NCBI GenBank assembly: GCA_023245765.1
Contig: JAHFJP010000007.1
Location: 1-43,900 of the forward strand
Length of the DNA stretch: 43,900 bases
Reading direction: 5' to 3'
From: Candidatus Peribacteria bacterium
GTDB taxonomy: Bacteria > Patescibacteriota > Gracilibacteria > Peribacterales > Peribacteraceae
Below are positions 24,190 to 32,407 of the stretch, piece by piece. Made by a program: the position numbers and the translations under genes. How positions within the stretch are numbered: the stretch's first letter is position 1; each line of letters starts with the position of its first letter. Under the pieces are notes generated by a model that saw only the letters and a list, made by a program, of their open reading frames with translations, ran no database searches and was not told where the DNA came from.

Positions 24190-25695
24190 TTACACATCGT
24201 AATACCGATAAAATTCCGAGGCGGTGGGCCGTTTAGCCTCGTCCATGACATCGCCGCGCTTCCAGGTGATGAAGTTTTCAATGAACGCTTTGCTGAAGAC
24301 GCCACCCTTGAGCAGGAATTCATGGTCTTGTTCCAAAGAATCCAGTGCCTCGCCCAGGGAGGATGGCGCATGCTTGATCTTCGCGAGCTGATCGGGGGCC
24401 ATGTCATACAGGTTTCCGTCCGTGTGGTCGCCGGGCAGGAGTCCTCTCTCGATGCCGTCCATTCCCGCGAGGAGCAGTGCGGAGAACGCGAGGTACGGGT
24501 TGCAGGCGGGGTCGGGCATGCGGAATTCCACACGCTTTGCCTTGGGGTTGTTGCTGTACATCGGGATGCGGATCGCGGCCGAGCGATTGCGCGCCGAGTA
24601 GATGAGGTTCACCGGAGCCTCAAAACCTGGAACGAGACGCTTGTAGCTGTTGGTCGTGGGGTTGCAGATTGCGCAGAGCGCCTTGGCGTGGTGGAGGAGG
24701 CCCGCGATGTAGTGGAGGGCCATTTTGCTGAGGCCCGCATATTCACTGCCTGCGAACAGCGGCTTGCCCTGCTTCCACAAACTCATGTGGACGTGCATGC
24801 CCGAGCCGTTGTCGCCAAAGAGGGGCTTCGGCATGAACGTCGCGGTCTTGCCGTACCGATAGGCGACGTTGCGGACAATGTACTTGTAGCGCATGAGCTT
24901 ATCGGCCATGGTCAGGAGCTCGTCGCGCTCCATATCGATCTCCGCCTGGCCACCGGTGGCAACTTCGTGGTGGAAAGTTTCGATTTTGACACCCGCGCGT
25001 TCCATCTCGCGCACCATCGTCGAGCGCAGGTCCTGCTGGGTATCCATCGGCGAGACCGGGAAGTAGCCTTCCTTGTGGCGGATCTTGTAGCCCAAGTTGC
25101 CGCTGCTCCCGTCTTCATCCGTACCGGTGTTCCAGATGCCTTCGTTGGAATCCACGGCGAAGGAAGCGTGGTTCGCTCCGTTGTCGTACTTCACGGAATC
25201 GAAGATGAAGAACTCCGCCTCTGGGCCGAAGTACCCGCTGTCGGCCACGTTGCTGTTCTTTAGATACTCCATCGCACGCATCGCGACCGTCCTTGGGCTG
25301 CTGTCATAGAACTCGCCCGTGATCGGATCCTTCACATTGCAGAGGACCGAAATCGTCTGCTCGGTCTTGAACGTATCAAGAATCGCTGTCGCGGGATCGG
25401 GAACGAGCAACATGTCGGACTCCTGAATCTGGCGGAATCCGCGGATCGAGCTTCCATCGAAGCCCGCCGCAGTCTTGAGGACATCCTCCAGTTCATGGAT
25501 CGGCTTGCTCGTGTGCTGGAGCGTGCCGGGGACATCGACGAATGTCAGGTCGAGCACGGTGCAGTCATGCTTCTTGGCAAATGCCATGACATCTTCCGCG
25601 GTCTTCATCTTGGGTGTGAACGAAAGATCCTCACCCATGTGCGGGCGCGGGATCTTCATGAGTTCCTTTTCCATTGTTCCAGCGACCGGATTCAT
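24190..25695 (-). CDS. glnA: glutamine synthetase, type I
   Basis: 501 residues. Makes glutamine from glutamate, ammonia and ATP. Motifs: GFDGSSIRGFRQIQESDM, GPEAEFFIFDSV, HHEVATGGQAEIDM, DNGSGMHVHMSLW, NPTTNSYKRLVPGFEAPV, RSAAIRIP and RVEFRMPDPACNPYLAFSA. NLYDMAP near the C-terminus resembles the adenylylation-site Tyr context of GSI-beta enzymes. About 28 residues precede the usual MKTAEDVMAF start. A start at 25656 with AAGGA upstream is an alternative. The start-proximal 5' region is pyrimidine-rich and carries heptamer repeats. Confidence 0.96.
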   Translation of the reverse strand: MNPVAGTMEKELMKIPRPHMGEDLSFTPKMKTAEDVMAFAKKHDCTVLDLTFVDVPGTLQHTSKPIHELEDVLKTAAGFDGSSIRGFRQIQESDMLLVPDPATAILDTFKTEQTISVLCNVKDPITGEFYDSSPRTVAMRAMEYLKNSNVADSGYFGPEAEFFIFDSVKYDNGANHASFAVDSNEGIWNTGTDEDGSSGNLGYKIRHKEGYFPVSPMDTQQDLRSTMVREMERAGVKIETFHHEVATGGQAEIDMERDELLTMADKLMRYKYIVRNVAYRYGKTATFMPKPLFGDNGSGMHVHMSLWKQGKPLFAGSEYAGLSKMALHYIAGLLHHAKALCAICNPTTNSYKRLVPGFEAPVNLIYSARNRSAAIRIPMYSNNPKAKRVEFRMPDPACNPYLAFSALLLAGMDGIERGLLPGDHTDGNLYDMAPDQLAKIKHAPSSLGEALDSLEQDHEFLLKGGVFSKAFIENFITWKRGDVMDEAKRPTASEFYRYYDV

Positions 25696-25717
25696 AGAAG
25701 GAGGGGGGAAGAAAAGA

Positions 25718-25750
25718 AGTGAAAAATGAAAAATGAAAAGTGAAAAATGC
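25718..25750. repeat. 7-bp tandem repeat upstream of glnA
   Basis: GAAAAAT/GAAAAGT heptamers in about four exact units, one arm only, in the glnA leader. It is the same word as in the wecB/O-antigen-ligase gap, guaA and the O-antigen-ligase-like gene. Confidence 0.8.
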
Positions 25751-25812
25751 CAAGGGTAGTGAACAGGGGACGGGGAGCCGTTCCAACCTGCCCGATGAAC
25801 ACAATGTTTTTT

Positions 25813-25834
25813 CTGTTATTATTTTGAACAACAG
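25813..25834. promoter_or_regulatory. possible operator between glnA and the TrmB-type regulator
   Basis: CTGTT-N12-AACAG inverted repeat in the AT-rich centre of the 238-bp divergent region, the longest gene-free gap in the window. The half sites are short, so this is a weak candidate. The trmB-like gene itself has TACTCT 9 nt before its ATG. Confidence 0.25.
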
Positions 25835-25933
25835 AGCGTTATCATGTATCTTCCCTTCCTCCCCGTTATTCGGGGAGATTTCCCGGTTCCGTGTTCAGCC
25901 AGATTACACATTGCGGTCTACTCTCCTTCCCGT

Positions 25934-26680
25934 ATGGCTAAAGATCTCATTCGCATCCTCTCCTCCGCCGGACTCACCGATGCTCAGGCGCAACTGTACT
26001 ACGCTGGTCTCAAGATGGCGTCGGCTCCAGCCTCTGAATATGCCAAGAAGACCGGATTCAACCGGATTACCGCGTACAACATGCTGGAAGAAATGGTCCG
26101 GCAAGGCCGGTTCACTCTTGTGAAGAAAACCCGTGGCAAGTGGTATTCGCCAATTGCACCCGAATATCTGGCGGTGGATGCACGCAAGAATGCCGACGCA
26201 TTGGAGCGCAGTCTTCCAGAACTCCGTTCCATGCAGGGGCCGAAGGAACGAAAGCCGCGTGTCCGGTTCTTTGAAGGATGGGACGGCGTACGGCGCGTGT
26301 ATGAGGAGACGCTCACTGCGCATGGGGAAATCCTGAACTTCGCCAACTCTGCTGTCGTGCGGGAGTATTGGCCAGCGTACGATACAGAGTACGTGGAGGA
26401 ACGCGTCCGGCGCGGCATCCACCTGCGCGGCATCGCTCCCGACGAGCCGACGGGGAGGAAAGTGCACGGTGAAGACCGCAAGAAGCTGCGGGAAATCCGT
26501 CTGGTCCCCGGCAAGGATTTCGACTTTACCAACGAGATCAACGTCTACGATCATAAAGTCGCCATCTGCTCGTTTGCGTCGCAGCCGCAGATGTTCGGGG
26601 TGATTATCGAAAGCAAAGAGGTCGCCGAAACGCAGCGGCAGATATTTGAGATGGCCTGGCGGTACGCGGGACGAAAGTAA
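25934..26680 (+). CDS. TrmB-family transcriptional regulator
   Basis: 248 residues. N-terminal winged helix-turn-helix typical of TrmB: SSAGLTDAQAQLYYAGL, then PASEYAKKTGFNRITAYNMLEEM and GKWYSPIAPEYL. The C-terminal effector-like part contains RVRFFEGWDGVRRVYEETL and EINVYDHKVAICSF. ATG 25934 is preferred to 25844 because the extension is translated leader. It is transcribed divergently from glnA-amt and may control nitrogen assimilation, which is inference from position. TrmB members elsewhere often sense sugars. Confidence 0.8.
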   Translation: MAKDLIRILSSAGLTDAQAQLYYAGLKMASAPASEYAKKTGFNRITAYNMLEEMVRQGRFTLVKKTRGKWYSPIAPEYLAVDARKNADALERSLPELRSMQGPKERKPRVRFFEGWDGVRRVYEETLTAHGEILNFANSAVVREYWPAYDTEYVEERVRRGIHLRGIAPDEPTGRKVHGEDRKKLREIRLVPGKDFDFTNEINVYDHKVAICSFASQPQMFGVIIESKEVAETQRQIFEMAWRYAGRK

Positions 26681-26690
26681 TTACGACCAA

Positions 26691-28772
26691 TCACGCATCC
26701 TTCACCACATACTTTTGCACGTCCGGTCGCAGCTTCAGAGTGCTGCTCCCCACCGTTCTGACGACTTTGACCGAAATCGAACGCCCCATATCCCATTCAT
26801 CCAGTTCCTTGGCCTGTATCATCGAATCGAACAGCCACTGTTCATCGAATCGGGACAATTGTTTTTCATCGAAGATGGCCTCCGGGTAAATGTTTTCATC
26901 CAATGGAATCCGGGCTGTGAGATTGTCGCCACCCCCGTACGGCGTGATCGTCACGATACGGACCGTGGGCCCCTCATAGACTCCCTCCGGATCTTTGATG
27001 ACGACGGTGGCATGGTGTTCCATGTCTTCGTATTCAATGGTATCGGGATTCGCGCTGCCGTTGACTGCGTACTCCTTCAGTGCGCCGGGCAGCTCCGTGC
27101 GATAGTCGTTTGCCCTTCTCTGGATGAAGGTGCATTCCGTATCCCACGACTTCGCGGGGATCGGGCCCTGCTCCCGGTCGAACATCTGTTCGATTTCTGC
27201 CAACTGCTGGGGAGCGAAAAAATCTCCGCAACACTCTTTGATCTTGGTTCCGATGGGAATGCGGAGTGTGGTTTCTTCGCCCGGAGAAGCGACGATCGTG
27301 ATGTAGCGCACACTTCTCATATCATACAGTCCTATGTTGCCCACAAATACTTTCACGTTCCTCTTTTGTTTCTTTATCTCCGGTGTGGATTGAACGCGGT
27401 CCGTCTCACGCTGAACAGCCTGTCGCTTGCCTTCCATCCGCCCGGAGATTTCCCGGTAATCGATCAGGGAACTGATCTGCTTCAGGTCCAAGACACCATC
27501 GAGCAGTTCCTCCCGCTTCTGTTTATCATCATGAATGTCTCCCGCGTATTCCTGGAGAATTTTGATGATCGCCTGCTCTCCGTCGGAATCCGGTGCCCCC
27601 AGAATGCGAAGCGCCTTTAGAGAATCGGTCACTTCTTCGAACGTGAAAGGATAACTGGTACCTGCCCACGTGACGCCGAAGTCGGCACTTTTTTGTATAG
27701 ACTTGATTTGCTCCGTCGCTTTCTGCTGAAAACTATCAACAATGCTCTCGAGCAGCACTTCGACCGTTTCCTCGTCCGCACCGATTTGCATCGCCTTTAT
27801 CAGGTTCACGGCGACGGTATTCGCATGGTCGGCATTGAGGCTATCGCCGCGGGTGGACGTGATATTTTCGGCTTCGGACAACAGTTGAATCTTGCGGAAT
27901 CCATCGGGCAACTGGATGATCTTCTGCCCCTGCTTTGTCGTCACCTGTTCCAGGCCGACAAACTCCACGTCCACGAGTTGCGTGTGATTCCAATCGGTAT
28001 TCCCAATCAGTCCGGACAAGCCGGCCGAGGATTCGGACGTTTCGTCCGGGCGGAACAAGTGTTCTTTCACCAGAACTATCGGTTTTTTCGTCTTGTCCCC
28101 CTCCTGGAAAAATGTGATCAGTTGCCGTTGCAGGAACGGCGCAACATCGTCGATGGAGACTTTGCGCGAAAACGCTCCCGTCTTATCGGGAAGGTACAGA
28201 GTGAATGAAAGACGTCCGCCGGGACCATATTCCCGTTTTGCGGTGAGCCCCACGCGAGTCGGGTTCACCGTTTTTTTGCCGGCATCCTGATTGATTTCTT
28301 CATTCGGTAGCCTTTTGTACTCGGCTATCTTGCCGAGCAGTCGTTCAATCTGGTCCAACTGTGCTTTCTGTGTTTGCAATTGCACTTTGGCTTGGTCCAA
28401 ACCCACCACGGCATTGTCGGGGCTTGCGAGTGCGTCCTTCGCGTCGGTGGCCTGTTGCGTATATGTGGGGGCAACGCCGACGCTTCCGAGCAGTCTGGTC
28501 ACAAATCTCGGCATGAGTCTCGTGAGAAGACCGTCGACTTTGGCCGTTGCCGGGTTCCTGTTCTGCCATCCGCGAAGGTCACTCAGATTTGTTCTGAGAC
28601 GATTTCGTATCTCGGTTCGATTCGTAAGTACCTGTATTTTCTGTCCCAATTCTTTATTGGATGCCGTCAGCCGCGGGCGATCATTGAGGGCATCGCGGAG
28701 CTCATTGAAACGCCGGTCCGCCAGTTCCGGCTGTTGTGTGATGTTGGTGTTGGCTTGCAGATCTTTTTTCAT
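26691..28772 (-). CDS. large hypothetical protein with a C-terminal duplicated module
   Basis: 693 residues. The N-terminal third is helical/coiled-coil (QVQLQTQKAQLDQIERLLG style). The C-terminal third holds two copies of a module about 115 residues apart. Copy 1 (about 474-590) has NIGLYDMRSVRYITIVASPG and TTLRIPIGTKI. Copy 2 (about 589-665) has DPEGVYEGPTVRIVTITPYG and LTARIPLDENI. Both continue with a QL...F segment and an AK motif. No signal peptide and no known family recognised. It has the strongest promoter in the window and a GAGAG ribosome-binding site. Confidence 0.7.
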   Translation of the reverse strand: MKKDLQANTNITQQPELADRRFNELRDALNDRPRLTASNKELGQKIQVLTNRTEIRNRLRTNLSDLRGWQNRNPATAKVDGLLTRLMPRFVTRLLGSVGVAPTYTQQATDAKDALASPDNAVVGLDQAKVQLQTQKAQLDQIERLLGKIAEYKRLPNEEINQDAGKKTVNPTRVGLTAKREYGPGGRLSFTLYLPDKTGAFSRKVSIDDVAPFLQRQLITFFQEGDKTKKPIVLVKEHLFRPDETSESSAGLSGLIGNTDWNHTQLVDVEFVGLEQVTTKQGQKIIQLPDGFRKIQLLSEAENITSTRGDSLNADHANTVAVNLIKAMQIGADEETVEVLLESIVDSFQQKATEQIKSIQKSADFGVTWAGTSYPFTFEEVTDSLKALRILGAPDSDGEQAIIKILQEYAGDIHDDKQKREELLDGVLDLKQISSLIDYREISGRMEGKRQAVQRETDRVQSTPEIKKQKRNVKVFVGNIGLYDMRSVRYITIVASPGEETTLRIPIGTKIKECCGDFFAPQQLAEIEQMFDREQGPIPAKSWDTECTFIQRRANDYRTELPGALKEYAVNGSANPDTIEYEDMEHHATVVIKDPEGVYEGPTVRIVTITPYGGGDNLTARIPLDENIYPEAIFDEKQLSRFDEQWLFDSMIQAKELDEWDMGRSISVKVVRTVGSSTLKLRPDVQKYVVKDA

Positions 28773-28798
28773 GATTTCTCTCGAAGGGAAACTATGAA

Positions 28799-28828
28799 AT
28801 TATATCACATATTTAGCAATATTGTCAA
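28799..28828 (-). promoter_or_regulatory. consensus promoter of the 693-aa hypothetical gene
   Basis: Minus strand: TTGACA (28823-28828), 18-bp spacer, TATAAT (28799-28804). Both hexamers are perfect. The leader to ATG 28772 is about 26 nt and contains GAGAG about 6 nt before the start, so this gene is not leaderless. Confidence 0.85.
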
Positions 28829-29625
28829 ATATCTTTGGGGACCCATAGTTCGTATTCGGCTACAGCTATCTCACCGAGATCTGTCCGGACGTCCTGAGAG
28901 GCCGCTAACCGGAAAAATTGCGCATTCGGACGAAAATCCCTCGATGTTCCCGGTCCAATCACGATTGCCCGGGGTCGAATACGATCCATTCTCGTGCGAC
29001 ATTCCTCTGCGTAACGATCATTATTACTGTTTGTGGGATCTCCTGGAAAGAGGGGACGTTCCCGCGAGAGTTCAATGCCGCAGAGAAAGAGCACCAGGTC
29101 TTCATTGCTCGGCCGTGCCGTCAGCTTCACGAGCGTTTCGAGGATGTCTCCCGTCATGTATACGCTTTTGCCGTTTTCTTCCACGCGATCCACAAAGCCA
29201 TCGGACTTATCAATCCCGATATACTGATGCGCTCCGAACACATGGGCGATTTCTTTCGGCTGAAAGGACATGTCTCCTCCGCATCCCAGGTCAACGAATG
29301 TCGTTCCAGACACCGCTTCTCGGAGACTGCCTCCAAACACAGTGAGATGCTCCGCGTTGACGTCTGTTGATACCATAGACCGCTGTGCTATCCGGCTCTG
29401 GTCATCCAGATCTACGAAACACGCTCTTCCCAGACTTTGCGAAAATGGAAGACGTCTATCCAGCTCAACGCCCAGACGAACGTCTCGCGACAACATTCCC
29501 TTGAAGACGGCACCGCGAACGACGTCACTCAATCTGGCAACTTCTGAAGATACCTCGCCGTTTTCCGGACCGAAGAGCGCCTGTTTTGCCTGATCGACAG
29601 TATTGATGTGTTTGCCAGCTGCCAT
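28825..29625 (-). CDS. SAM-dependent methyltransferase-like protein
   Basis: 266 residues. TTFVDLGCGGDMSF is a class I methyltransferase motif I, and HQYIGIDKSDGFVDRV follows as motif II with an acidic residue for the SAM ribose. NEDLVLFLCGIEL sits where motif IV is expected. The substrate is unknown. An extended -10 (TGATACAAT) ends 6 nt before the ATG. It is in line with the 693-aa gene but separated by that gene's own promoter. Confidence 0.65.
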   Translation of the reverse strand: MAAGKHINTVDQAKQALFGPENGEVSSEVARLSDVVRGAVFKGMLSRDVRLGVELDRRLPFSQSLGRACFVDLDDQSRIAQRSMVSTDVNAEHLTVFGGSLREAVSGTTFVDLGCGGDMSFQPKEIAHVFGAHQYIGIDKSDGFVDRVEENGKSVYMTGDILETLVKLTARPSNEDLVLFLCGIELSRERPLFPGDPTNSNNDRYAEECRTRMDRIRPRAIVIGPGTSRDFRPNAQFFRLAASQDVRTDLGEIAVAEYELWVPKDI

Positions 29626-29631
29626 CGGTAC

Positions 29632-29640
29632 ATTGTATCA
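29632..29640 (-). promoter_or_regulatory. extended -10 of the methyltransferase-like gene, leaderless spacing
   Basis: TGATACAAT on the minus strand, 6 nt before ATG 29625. The TG dinucleotide compensates for a poor -35. Confidence 0.55.
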
Positions 29641-29696
29641 CAAAAACAGCTTCTTGGCTCGGATGCGGGAAGTGATTGCTGTACACTGCGTCTCCC

Positions 29697-30512
29697 ATGC
29701 AGCAATATCTCGACCTTCTTCGCCATATTCTCGACCACGGTGTCAAAAAAGATGACCGCACGGGCGTAGGGACTCTGAGTACATTCGGCAATCAGATGCG
29801 GTTCAATCTGCAGGAGGGTTTCCCGCTCCTCACCACGAAGAAGCTCCACACGCGGTCGATCTTCCACGAACTCCTCTGGTTCCTGAAGGGTGATACCAAC
29901 ATCAAGTATTTGCACGATAACCAGGTGACGATCTGGGACGAGTGGGCGGATACAGATGGCAACCTCGGGCCGGTCTACGGCAAGCAATGGAGGAGATGGG
30001 AGGGGCCCGATGGCAAGGTCTACGATCAAGTCGCCGAGGTCATCGAGCAAATCAGGAAGAATCCGAATTCGCGTCGCCTGATCGTGAGTGCCTGGAACGT
30101 CGCGGATGTTCCCAAGATGGCGCTGCCGCCGTGCCACCTCCTATTTCAGTTCTACGTGAGTCCAGCAACCAGCGCAGGTCTTCGACCCGCGTTAAGTTGC
30201 ATGTTGTATCAACGGAGCTGCGACGTGTTTCTCGGAGTACCGTTCAATATTGCGAGTTATGCGCTCCTCACGCACATGATCGCGCAGGTCTGTGGCCTCC
30301 AAGTCGGCGAATTCGTTCACACGCTCGGCGATACGCACCTCTATCTGAATCATCTAGACCAGGCGAAGGAACAGCTCAGTCGCGAGCCACGGAACATTCC
30401 GCAGCTCAAACTCAATCCAGCAGTCAAAAATATCGATGACTTCAAATACGAGGACATTGAGATCCTGAATTATGATCCGCATCCATCAATAAAAGCCCCT
30501 ATTGCCATATAA
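29697..30512 (+). CDS. thyA: thymidylate synthase
   Basis: 271 residues. Methylates dUMP with methylene-tetrahydrofolate. Motifs: [38 protein letters not shown], the nucleophile in [34 protein letters not shown] and GDTHLYLNH. The start is ATG 29697 rather than the track's 29676. A seven-residue excess ([11 protein letters not shown] in place of a short loop before LSC) is encoded by a hairpin-like sequence at 30173-30191. TACACT ends 9 nt before the ATG. folA follows in the same direction. Confidence 0.96.
   Translation: MQQYLDLLRHILDHGVKKDDRTGVGTLSTFGNQMRFNLQEGFPLLTTKKLHTRSIFHELLWFLKGDTNIKYLHDNQVTIWDEWADTDGNLGPVYGKQWRRWEGPDGKVYDQVAEVIEQIRKNPNSRRLIVSAWNVADVPKMALPPCHLLFQFYVSPATSAGLRPALSCMLYQRSCDVFLGVPFNIASYALLTHMIAQVCGLQVGEFVHTLGDTHLYLNHLDQAKEQLSREPRNIPQLKLNPAVKNIDDFKYEDIEILNYDPHPSIKAPIAI
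30173..30191. repeat. small hairpin inside thyA
   Basis: CGCAGGTC-TTC-GACCCGCG, read in frame as SAGLRPA at a loop where thyA homologues are shorter. Confidence 0.5.
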
Positions 30513-30514
30513 AC

Positions 30515-30544
30515 GTCGGGACCGGGCTCGGGACCGGGACCGGA
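30515..30544. repeat. 6-bp tandem repeat between thyA and folA
   Basis: GGGACC, GGGCTC, GGGACC, GGGACC: an exact hexamer period filling the 50-bp gap. Confidence 0.75.
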
Positions 30545-30550
30545 ATGAGG

Positions 30551-30556
30551 TATTCT
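30551..30556 (+). promoter_or_regulatory. -10 box of folA, leaderless spacing
   Basis: TATTCT followed by TTGCCT and ATG 30563. This spacing and the family N-terminus both favour 30563 over the ORF start at 30545. Confidence 0.45.
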
Positions 30557-30562
30557 TTGCCT

Positions 30563-31087
30563 ATGATTATCTCTCTGATAGTCGCTGCCAGTGAAAACAA
30601 TGTTATTGGCAAAGATAATAAGCTTCCTTGGAACTTACCAAACGATTTAAAACATTTTAGAGATCTCACAAAAGGGCATGTTGTAATTATGGGCCGTAAA
30701 ACGTTTGAATCTATTGGTAAGCCACTTCCAAATCGCCGTAATGTGATTGTTTCAAGAAATTTAAAGGAAGCTCCTGTTGGGGCTGAAGTCACTGATAATC
30801 TCGGGGAATTCCTAATGAAATTATCGATGTTCGATTTCAAAGATAAACCTTCTGAAGAAATTTTTATTATTGGTGGTGGAGATATTTTTAATAAATTTTT
30901 GTTGGAGGGTTTTATGAAATTCACGGCTGATCGAATATATCTCACCCGAGTCCATGCGAATGTAGAAGGTGATGTTTTTTTCCCGGAAGTTGATTCCTCA
31001 CAATGGAACGGATCTTTACCTGAATATCATCCAGCTGACTCAGAGAATCAATTTCCATACTCCTTCATCACGTACGAACGCTCGTGA
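30563..31087 (+). CDS. folA: dihydrofolate reductase
   Basis: 174 residues. Reduces dihydrofolate, which ThyA produces. Motifs: MIISLIVAASENNVIGKDNK, LPWNLPNDLKHF, VVIMGRKTFESIG, LPNRRNVIVS and IFIIGGGDIF. The gene is strikingly AT-rich (about 37% GC by hand count of 60-bp blocks, some near 22-30%), while thyA and the genes after it are clearly GC-richer. This suggests recent acquisition. It ends 1 bp before the convergent HPr-like gene. Confidence 0.95.
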   Translation: MIISLIVAASENNVIGKDNKLPWNLPNDLKHFRDLTKGHVVIMGRKTFESIGKPLPNRRNVIVSRNLKEAPVGAEVTDNLGEFLMKLSMFDFKDKPSEEIFIIGGGDIFNKFLLEGFMKFTADRIYLTRVHANVEGDVFFPEVDSSQWNGSLPEYHPADSENQFPYSFITYERS

Positions 31088-31088
31088 T

Positions 31089-31391
31089 TCATGACGCTGA
31101 TGAGGGCAAGATGCAGAGCTCCTCCAACATATGCATAAAGGAGGCCTGTATAGCGAGAAGGTCCTGCTGCTTCCCCCTGAGCGTGAATTTGAATCCACAA
31201 TTCGGTCCGATGCCGAGCGTCGCGACTTCCAGCCCCTTCACTGCATCATCCACAACACCCCCCGGTCCCGCAATACTCACGGCGATATTGTAATCGCCGC
31301 GCACAATGCCTCTCAACCTGTTGGCCAGTTGCTGGCAATTGAGCGCAGTGTGCCCAGACATTTTGCATTCGATGGTGACGGTCTCTTCCAT
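31089..31391 (-). CDS. HPr-like small protein
   Basis: 100 residues. The pattern TVTIECKMSGHTALNCQQLA, then YNIAVSIAGPGG, DDAVKGLEVATLGI and GKQQDLLAIQASFMHMLEEL follows the beta-alpha-beta order of HPr phosphocarriers. The His aligns with the active His of GLHARPA, but the neighbouring Arg is missing. If it is an HPr homologue it is divergent and may not take part in sugar transport. No other PTS gene is in the window. Confidence 0.5.
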   Translation of the reverse strand: MEETVTIECKMSGHTALNCQQLANRLRGIVRGDYNIAVSIAGPGGVVDDAVKGLEVATLGIGPNCGFKFTLRGKQQDLLAIQASFMHMLEELCILPSSAS

Positions 31392-31400
31392 GGGTCGCGT

Positions 31401-31429
31401 ACTGTATGCGCAAATGTTTGCGTTGTACA
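31401..31429 (-). promoter_or_regulatory. promoter of the HPr-like gene
   Basis: Minus strand: TGTACA (31424-31429), 17-bp spacer, TACAGT (31401-31406), 9 nt to ATG 31391. Confidence 0.45.
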
Positions 31430-31584
31430 GTTATCGCGCACGTGATAGATGTCGTCCTCACGATCGACAATACCCCAGATCTGCTGGTCTTCGTTTTTGT
31501 CTTCCTGAAGCCAAAAAATGATGTACACAGTCGTTCATCACGTTCATCGAAGGTATCGCGCCGGAGACCTGCGACACTGTGCTC

Positions 31585-32403
31585 ATGGCACCCGAGACAC
31601 TCATGACGGCCGATCAGGAAGTAGAAGCTGCAGTGCAGGACCTTGAGCGGCAGGCGCTCCAGAAAACGAATGTCGTTGGTGACTATGCTGGCGAGCTGGA
31701 AGAGGCCGCGGAGGATCCCGGCGAGCGTGTGGCGACCATGCGGGCGGAGAAAAAAGAGCAAGTTGTGCAGACAGTAAAGAAGAATGCTGCTCAGGCCAGG
31801 AATGCGACCAAGGATAATGCTGACCTGCATGTTGATCATTCACTCGCCGGCACAACCACACAGGGAAATGCCGGAGTTGGGGCGGGCCGTCGATCAATCA
31901 ATATCAATCCGGATGCCGTGGTGCGGGCTGCGCAGGGAAAGCAGGGAGAACAGAGCTTCAAAAATCTCGCGGCGCACGAAAACGCGCACGCGACCAAGCA
32001 GAAGATGATGCGCAATGTTCGGACGGCAAAGAAGGTCGTGGATGCATGGAGCCTTCATGAGTGGCATTCCGAGAAAGAAGGTGCAAAAGCAGAAGGAAAG
32101 GACACGAAGTCGTTCAACCGGGAGGGGCAGCCCAAGGACTATGCGAAAGCACAGGAACAGGGAAACGCACTGCAGGATCTGGGGATTCGCGAAGATGAAC
32201 TCGATACGTTCATTGCCGCCGGGGACAGTGAAGGACTCCAGCAGCGCGTGATCGAAGTCGAGGTGCAAAAGAGAGTCATCACACCGGAGGAGATGAAGAA
32301 GAATATCAATGAAGATCGCGGTTTGTATGCAAAGGCTGCACACGATGCACTGACGAAGCTTTTGCCACACGAAGCTGAAGTTCCGGCACATAGTGCGCCG
32401 TAA
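31585..32403 (+). CDS. zincin-like protein with an HExxH motif
   Basis: 272 residues. After a helical charged N-terminus, ININPDAVVRAA is followed by FKNLAAHENAHATKQKMM. HENAH fits HExxH, and the preceding strand resembles the arrangement in DUF4157-type peptidase-like domains. No signal peptide. The rest is helical and charged. ATG 31585 is preferred to GTG 31579. The 193-bp gap upstream holds only the HPr promoter and a doubtful minus-strand ORF. The family assignment is tentative. Confidence 0.55.
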   Translation: MAPETLMTADQEVEAAVQDLERQALQKTNVVGDYAGELEEAAEDPGERVATMRAEKKEQVVQTVKKNAAQARNATKDNADLHVDHSLAGTTTQGNAGVGAGRRSININPDAVVRAAQGKQGEQSFKNLAAHENAHATKQKMMRNVRTAKKVVDAWSLHEWHSEKEGAKAEGKDTKSFNREGQPKDYAKAQEQGNALQDLGIREDELDTFIAAGDSEGLQQRVIEVEVQKRVITPEEMKKNINEDRGLYAKAAHDALTKLLPHEAEVPAHSAP

Positions 32404-32407
32404 AGCT

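Noticed and set aside
24124-25263. 379-codon plus-strand ORF opposite glnA and amt
   Set aside because: Shadow of glnA. The translation is rich in His/Val/Arg runs without motifs, while the opposite strand is an unmistakable glutamine synthetase.
26646-27620. 324-codon plus-strand ORF opposite the 693-aa gene
   Set aside because: Overlaps the real gene's duplicated module, and its own translation is low-information.
31313-31528. 71-codon minus-strand ORF upstream of the HPr-like gene (starts GTG, MYIIFWLQEDKNEDQQIWG)
   Set aside because: The first 45 residues look protein-like, but it overlaps the HPr-like gene by 79 bp in another frame and contains that gene's promoter. Not supported enough to list.
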